Shown: in pieces, positions 5,173 through 9,548 of the stretch
How positions within the stretch are numbered: the stretch's first letter is position 1
Layout of the letters: each line of letters begins with the position of its first letter
DNA from: JBEKYD01 sp049509915
GTDB lineage: Bacteria > Acidobacteriota > Terriglobia > Bryobacterales > Bryobacteraceae
DNA: 9,548 nt
Reading direction: 5' to 3'
NCBI GenBank assembly: GCA_049509915.1
Contig: JBEKZL010000281.1
Span: 1-9,548 of the forward strand
Notes under the pieces: generated by a model
Told to the model about the DNA's origin: nothing
The model's input: only the letters and a program-made list of their open reading frames with translations
Database searches by the model: none
Made by a program: the position numbers and the translations under genes

Positions 5173-7536
5173 TTACTCAGCCACGATTTGGTCGGTGTAA
5201 ATCCAGGCCGGATACCCGGCGCGGATATGCCAGGAAGGCATGCGAAGCATACTTTCCCCATGGACCTTTATGTAACGGGCCTTGACAGGCGCTCGCAGAT
5301 CGGCCCGGAATGATTGCACCGGAATGTTGGTAATGTCCGGATTCTCCTTCGGGTTTGGATTATTCGGATTGCTTATCTTCACCTCATTGCTGAACGTCTT
5401 TCCGTCGACTGACGTGGCATAGATGACATATTCAGGCAGGACCAGAAGGTTCCAGTCGGCTTGGGCCTGTGCATTGAGAAACTCCATGTTGATGGACTGG
5501 ATATCCATGGTCTCTTCCAGGTCCAGAGTGAAGTCCATATGTTTACCTTTATAAGCCACCCAATTTACATCAGGCGCGCTCCAGGACTCATAAGACCCGA
5601 AAATGCCGTCCGTCAACTGCTGTGCTTTGGCTTCTCCGCCTTCAGCGAGCGTGACAGACAAGATTCTTTTCCCGAATGACTTGGCGTGGTGCATCTCCGC
5701 CATCTTGGTAAAGACCCGCTCATATGAGGCCTGGTAATCATCTGGCGTAGTGGTCCGTTCTCTTACCTTTGTAACTCCGCCTTGCTTGCATCCGCTCACA
5801 AATTGATGGACAAGCGACTTCATTTCAGGTTTTGCGAATACCTTGCCGTCCGGCGTATGCGCAAACATGCTCCGGGGTGTATCAACTTCGCTTCGCCCGA
5901 TCTGAATTTCCGCATACAGAATCGGCAGGCGTGCTATTCTTGCTCGCTTGAGCAACTGCGGATTTGTTTCAACCGCCTTTTCCGCCTGGTCAAACAGCGC
6001 GTTGTATACCTTCATCATGTCCGCTGACAGATACGCGTCTTTCGCGTCTTCAGGGCTGCCGAATATGTTGAGCTTGAAATCGCTGCTCAGTAGCGATTCA
6101 CACATTTTCTCGATGTATCGACCGATGTAGGGCCCGGCCTTGCCGTAATAGCCGTTCAAATATTCATCCCTCAAAGCGCTGTCATCCGCGTTAGGGTCCC
6201 ACATCAGTTTGCAGATGAGATAGGCTCTCAGCCCGGCCATCTCACCGCCGGCCTGGCCATTTGCCTGCATAAAGAGCGAGTTTACATGGTGTTCCGAATA
6301 GAACTTGATGTTGGGTTTTATGGTGTGAAGGTTGGGGAACGGACTAACGAGATTGGCAAACTGGATATTGTAATCCCAAATAAGAATGTTGTCGGCCAGC
6401 TTTCCCCACGCTATCAGGTCACTGGAAAAGGCAGGATCGGTTTCGAAAACCGGTCCCTGGCGCCTGCTTTCAATGTTGCAGAGCATGATGTTCACGTTGG
6501 GCTCGGCTTGTATGTTTTGGGGCGGCGTTCTTGAATACCAGTAGGCCAGGGTAGAAATGACTTTGTCAGGAATAGCCTTGGCTACCTGATTCGCGAAATC
6601 CAGGATTGATCCGCTTGGCACTCCGCCATACTTTGCATTGAGTTGAGTGCAAGGTTCGCAGCGGCAATACTGGTCATTGTCATTCTGACTGACCGACCAA
6701 TAGGTAGCGTCGGGCTTCGCGGCTATCTTTTCCCTTAAATTGGCAATCAGTACTGCGAGTACTTCCTGATTGGAGAGGCATAACTGCGTGCCCGGCAGCC
6801 GGTTGCCGTTGATCAGGGAAAAGTATTCAGGATGCGTTTTGCCGTATTGGTCCGGAGAAACCAGCGTGTCAAAGGTGTGGACAAACAATCCCCAATCGCG
6901 CCGAGAAGAAAGCCTGTGCCAGTCGCTATATTCCGGGTCGCTCGTATCCCGGTAGGACGTGGTGCGATACTGGACCGCGGGAACGACAACCAATGTCTTC
7001 TTGGGGATGCCTATTGAATCCACATTCGGAACATCGATGGATGTGGACGTATACATCCTGAAGCCCCAGAGCTCAAGCAGGCCATATACACCGTATAGCA
7101 CTCCCCTGCCCGCGCCCCCTGCAATAATTAGTTTGTTTTCGGCGGGATAATAGGCAAATCCATCTTCTTTGAGTTGTTTGAAATCAATTTTCCGCGCTTT
7201 TGCATATCGGGTCTGTCCAATGAAAAAGGCAGAGCCGGCCCGGTAGTCTTGTTCCTCCTTTAGTATCAGGTCCGTATGCAATAGTTCGTTTGTATAATGC
7301 TGTAGCTTCTCGGCCGCTTGCTGCTCTACGGGGTTTGCCTGGTCGGGCACAATGATCTGATACCCTGCCAGCTTCCTGATACTCACTTCATCCTTTTCCG
7401 CGGACTTCCCGGCCCCAGCCGATACAGCGTGCGGTAGAAAGGTAAAGCCCGCAGCAAGCAGACCAGAACGCTTTAGAAAATCGAGCCTGGTCAGTTTTTT
7501 GCATGACTCCATAGCAGTATCTTGTCGCATTGACAT
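5173..7536 (-). CDS. Exported DUF4838 glycoside-hydrolase-like protein with C-terminal discoidin-like domain
   Basis: Up to 787 residues. An N-terminal signal (KKLTRLDFLKRSGLLAAGF, likely cut after HAVSA near residue 40) resembles a Tat leader but has only one arginine (TRLDFLK). Residues about 58-180 look like the alpha/beta domain preceding the catalytic barrel in GH20/GH67-like enzymes (QQAAEKLQHYTNELL, then AGGAGRGVLYGVYGLLELWG). Residues about 185-500 match the DUF4838 core: QYRTTSYRD, THPEYFSLING, YWSVSQNDNDQYCRCEPC (279-296) and GGEMAGLRAYLICKLMWDPN. The last 150 or so resemble an F5/8-type (discoidin) carbohydrate-binding fold (DFTLDLEETMDIQSINMEF, ARYIKVHGES). A polysaccharide-related role is inferred; no activity can be assigned. 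ATGs lie at 7536, 7530 and 7512; none has a good ribosome site, and 7512 (MESCKKLTRLDFL) gives a more normal signal length. GC is clearly below its neighbours, suggesting transfer. It is transcribed toward the symporter operon. Confidence 0.88.
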   Translation of the reverse strand: MSMRQDTAMESCKKLTRLDFLKRSGLLAAGFTFLPHAVSAGAGKSAEKDEVSIRKLAGYQIIVPDQANPVEQQAAEKLQHYTNELLHTDLILKEEQDYRAGSAFFIGQTRYAKARKIDFKQLKEDGFAYYPAENKLIIAGGAGRGVLYGVYGLLELWGFRMYTSTSIDVPNVDSIGIPKKTLVVVPAVQYRTTSYRDTSDPEYSDWHRLSSRRDWGLFVHTFDTLVSPDQYGKTHPEYFSLINGNRLPGTQLCLSNQEVLAVLIANLREKIAAKPDATYWSVSQNDNDQYCRCEPCTQLNAKYGGVPSGSILDFANQVAKAIPDKVISTLAYWYSRTPPQNIQAEPNVNIMLCNIESRRQGPVFETDPAFSSDLIAWGKLADNILIWDYNIQFANLVSPFPNLHTIKPNIKFYSEHHVNSLFMQANGQAGGEMAGLRAYLICKLMWDPNADDSALRDEYLNGYYGKAGPYIGRYIEKMCESLLSSDFKLNIFGSPEDAKDAYLSADMMKVYNALFDQAEKAVETNPQLLKRARIARLPILYAEIQIGRSEVDTPRSMFAHTPDGKVFAKPEMKSLVHQFVSGCKQGGVTKVRERTTTPDDYQASYERVFTKMAEMHHAKSFGKRILSVTLAEGGEAKAQQLTDGIFGSYESWSAPDVNWVAYKGKHMDFTLDLEETMDIQSINMEFLNAQAQADWNLLVLPEYVIYATSVDGKTFSNEVKISNPNNPNPKENPDITNIPVQSFRADLRAPVKARYIKVHGESMLRMPSWHIRAGYPAWIYTDQIVAE

Positions 7537-7825
7537 CGCAACAGCGCGACCATGTGCCGACCGATCGCGTTCAGGGTCTTCGCATCGTCACGCCCCGAGT
7601 CAAGCCAATGAGCCCTATGTTCAATTTGTCATTGGCCGCGTCGTGGCTATTCCACTGCCGTCCCTTTTACCATGGCATCGGCTCCTTGTCAATGCCGGGA
7701 ACATGCGGGGGACGCGGGGAACGCGCAAAAAAGGAAAGGTTGTTGAGAACCTGGTCGCACACTCAACCGCAAACGGCGCCGGTGTGTCCCACCTGCCATA
7801 ATCGAGATAGAAGGGAACGAATCGA
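7537..7825. other. Divergent intergenic region between the DUF4838 gene and nadE
   Basis: About 290 bases with GC back to about 60%. It holds the minus-strand promoter at 7664-7692. Ahead of nadE there is a CATAAT (7797-7802) at a plausible -10 position but no -35 match at 16-18 nt. A weak 5-bp inverted repeat AGGTT/AACCT lies at 7737-7752. I saw no small gene or RNA. Confidence 0.5.
7664..7692 (-). promoter_or_regulatory. Sigma-70-type promoter for the DUF4838 gene
   Basis: On the minus strand a perfect TTGACA (7692-7687) is followed after 17 nt by TAAAAG (7669-7664, 4/6 to TATAAT). Transcription would begin near 7657, leaving a leader of about 120-145 nt before the candidate starts at 7536 and 7512. 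The leader is long enough to hold regulation, but no clear structure was seen. Confidence 0.5.
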
Positions 7826-9463
7826 TTGCGCATCGCGCTGCTGCAGATCAATACCACGGCGGGCGATCTGGCCGGCAACGCGGCGCGGATCGTCGCGGGA
7901 ACTCGCCAGGCGGGCGAGCGCGGCGCGGACCTTGTGGTGACGCCCGAGCTGGCGCTGCTGGGCTATCTGCCGCGCGACCTGCTGATGAGGGAAGGGTTCG
8001 TTCGACGCGGCGAGCAAACTCTGGCGGCTATGGCACGTGAGTTGGCGGAGGCGCCGCCGCTGCTGGTGGGAACCGCCACTCTCAATCCCTGTGACGTGGG
8101 CCGGCCTCTGTTTAATAGTGCGGTGCTGCTCGGCGGAGGCGCCGTCGGCCAGCAGTTCCATAAGACCCTGCTTCCCACCTACGACGTATTCGACGAGGAC
8201 CGTTACTTCGAATCGGCACGCGGCCCGCAGAGTCTCGTTTGGGAAGGGCACAAGTTGGGCATCAGCATTTGCGAGGACGTGTGGAACGACCGCGACTTCT
8301 GGCAGCGCCGCCGCTATCGCCAGGACCCGATCGAGCTGGTTGCGGCCGAAGGCGTCAAGTTGTTGCTGAACCTTTCGGCCTCGCCTTTCGTCGTGGGAAA
8401 GCAGATGCTGCGCGAACAAATGCTGAGCCACATGGCGCGGCGGCACCGGCTTCCGGTGGTCACGGTGAACCTCGTCGGAGGTAACGACGATTTGATCTTC
8501 GACGGCCGTAGCGCCGCCTTCGACGCGGAAGGCCGATTGTTTGCGCGCGCCAGAGCTTTTGAGGAAGACTTGATCGTGGTGGATGTGGACGCCCGCGCCG
8601 GCTCGATTTGGGAAGACGACTTCACCGCCGAAGCCGAGGTCTGGAGCGCGCTGGTGCTGGGCGTGCGCGATTACGCCCGCAAAACCCGTTTCCGCAAAGT
8701 CCTGCTGGGCCTTTCCGGCGGCATCGATTCGGCATTGACGGCGGCGATTGCGGCCGACGCTCTGGGCGCGGAGAATGTACTGGGTGTGCTGATGCCATCG
8801 GAATATTCGAGCGCGGGCAGCATCGACGATTCCCTCGCGCTGGCGCGCAACCTGGGCATCCGAACCCTCACCCTGTCCATCAACCCGATGGTGCGAAGCT
8901 ACGATACGGCTCTAGCGGACGCCTTCCGCGGCTATCCCCACGACGTTACCGAAGAGAACATTCAATCGCGAATTCGCGGCAACCTGCTGATGGCGCTGTC
9001 GAATAAATACGGCGGGCTGCTGCTGACCACGGGCAACAAGTCGGAGGTGGCGGTGGGCTACTGCACCCTCTACGGCGATATGAACGGCGGTCTGGCGGTG
9101 ATTGCGGATCTGCCCAAGACGATGGTGTACCGGGTGGCGCGATGGCGCAACCGCCGCGCAGCCCATATTCCGGAAGCGATCTTCACTAAAGCGCCGTCGG
9201 CGGAACTGCGCCACGACCAGAAGGACCAGGACTCGCTGCCGCCCTACGACGTGCTCGATCAGATTCTGGAGATGCACGTGGAGCAATCGTTGTCGGCCGA
9301 CGAAATCGTAGCCAAAGGGTTGGACGAAGCTACCGTGCGGCGAGTGGTGAAGTTGGTGCGCACCGCCGAATTCAAGCGGCGGCAAGCCGCGCCGGTGCTG
9401 AAAGTGACTTCGCGCGCCTTTGGAACCGGTTGGCGGATGCCGATCGCGGCTGGACCGGGGTGA
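7826..9463 (+). CDS. nadE: Glutamine-dependent NAD+ synthetase
   Basis: A 545-residue cytoplasmic two-domain enzyme for the last step of NAD+ synthesis: nicotinate adenine dinucleotide, ATP and glutamine give NAD+. The N-terminal nitrilase-type glutaminase domain (about 1-260) carries the Glu-Lys-Cys triad: E41 in TPELALLGYLPRDLL, K113 in FHKTLLPTYDVFDEDRYF and C149 in ISICEDVWND. The C-terminal synthetase domain has the ATP-pyrophosphatase loop SGGIDS (297-302) and GNKSEVAVGYCTLYGDMNGG, then DLPKTMVYRVARW. It is full length and intact, with the ammonia source built in, unlike the short NH3-dependent NadE of E. coli. The start is TTG (7826-7828), directly opening the conserved MRIALLQINTTAGDL; AAGGG lies 10 nt upstream. 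It is divergent from the DUF4838 gene, with no visible operon partner inside the window. Confidence 0.97.
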   Translation: MRIALLQINTTAGDLAGNAARIVAGTRQAGERGADLVVTPELALLGYLPRDLLMREGFVRRGEQTLAAMARELAEAPPLLVGTATLNPCDVGRPLFNSAVLLGGGAVGQQFHKTLLPTYDVFDEDRYFESARGPQSLVWEGHKLGISICEDVWNDRDFWQRRRYRQDPIELVAAEGVKLLLNLSASPFVVGKQMLREQMLSHMARRHRLPVVTVNLVGGNDDLIFDGRSAAFDAEGRLFARARAFEEDLIVVDVDARAGSIWEDDFTAEAEVWSALVLGVRDYARKTRFRKVLLGLSGGIDSALTAAIAADALGAENVLGVLMPSEYSSAGSIDDSLALARNLGIRTLTLSINPMVRSYDTALADAFRGYPHDVTEENIQSRIRGNLLMALSNKYGGLLLTTGNKSEVAVGYCTLYGDMNGGLAVIADLPKTMVYRVARWRNRRAAHIPEAIFTKAPSAELRHDQKDQDSLPPYDVLDQILEMHVEQSLSADEIVAKGLDEATVRRVVKLVRTAEFKRRQAAPVLKVTSRAFGTGWRMPIAAGPG

Positions 9464-9548
9464 AACGGTTTGCGGCCGGCAACGGACCAAAGTGCGGCTG
9501 TTGGGGTGACTTGCCCTCTCGTCATGCTGAAACGGCAAACCACTTGCC

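Noticed and set aside
5173..7536. Symporter and DUF4838 gene as one operon
   Set aside because: They are convergent, the DUF4838 gene has its own promoter and terminator, and 0.7 kb of unassigned DNA lies between.
7598..7603. TTGACT on the minus strand as a second -35 for the DUF4838 gene
   Set aside because: No -10-like hexamer lies 16-18 nt downstream.
7763..8446. 227-codon minus-strand open frame over the nadE start
   Set aside because: Antisense to the clearly conserved nadE glutaminase domain; Gln/Arg-rich shadow.
8912..9538. 208-codon minus-strand open frame at the right end
   Set aside because: Antisense to the nadE synthetase domain; His/Arg/Val-rich shadow without a ribosome site.
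1..9548. CRISPR array, tRNA/rRNA, insertion sequence or phage genes
   Set aside because: No regularly spaced repeats, no tRNA-like cloverleaf, no transposase or integrase motifs, and no terminal inverted repeats were seen.

Overview
The window looks like a chromosomal segment of a GC-rich Acidobacteriota (Solibacter/Bryobacter-like) genome. The main clue is a PadR-family repressor followed directly by a MacB/FtsX-type 'ADOP' permease with an N-terminal soluble helix and no ATPase, a pairing that is typical of and often amplified in that phylum. The assignment is by family knowledge and recalled sequence patterns; no search was run.

Layout, left to right. Positions 1-119 may hold the last codons of an unidentified plus-strand gene. 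From about 121 to 1959 on the minus strand lies an ADOP permease that is a pseudogene: it has an in-frame TAA at 1705-1707, an in-frame TGA at 319-321, and lacks about the last 200 residues. It is preceded by an intact PadR regulator (1969-2298, TTG start). The promoter driving PadR overlaps a perfect 12-bp inverted repeat, a likely autoregulatory operator. Beyond that promoter is a 42-bp scrap that is 40/42 identical to the inside of the same ADOP gene, a remnant of a second copy. Next comes a plus-strand pair: a sodium:solute symporter (2590-4242) and, 1 nt later, a 64-residue two-helix membrane protein (4244-4438). Positions 4439-5138 contain no gene I can recognise, though a broken minus-strand reading frame is possible. 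A minus-strand terminator (5140-5159) ends the DUF4838 gene (5173-7536), which encodes a large exported, glycoside-hydrolase-like protein. Its base composition is clearly lower in GC than its neighbours. An intergenic region (7537-7825) with a good minus-strand promoter separates it from nadE (7826-9463), a glutamine-dependent NAD+ synthetase on the plus strand. Nothing was seen in the last 85 bases.

How the parts may work together: the symporter and small protein are probably one transport unit. The DUF4838 protein is convergent with them and under its own promoter, so a shared carbohydrate-use role is suggestive only. nadE is housekeeping. The PadR/ADOP unit appears to have lost its effector while keeping an intact regulator and operator. 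I did not find a convincing unknown multi-gene system. The best leads are the symporter/small-protein pair, the compositionally foreign DUF4838 gene, and the decaying ADOP locus with its duplicated scrap.
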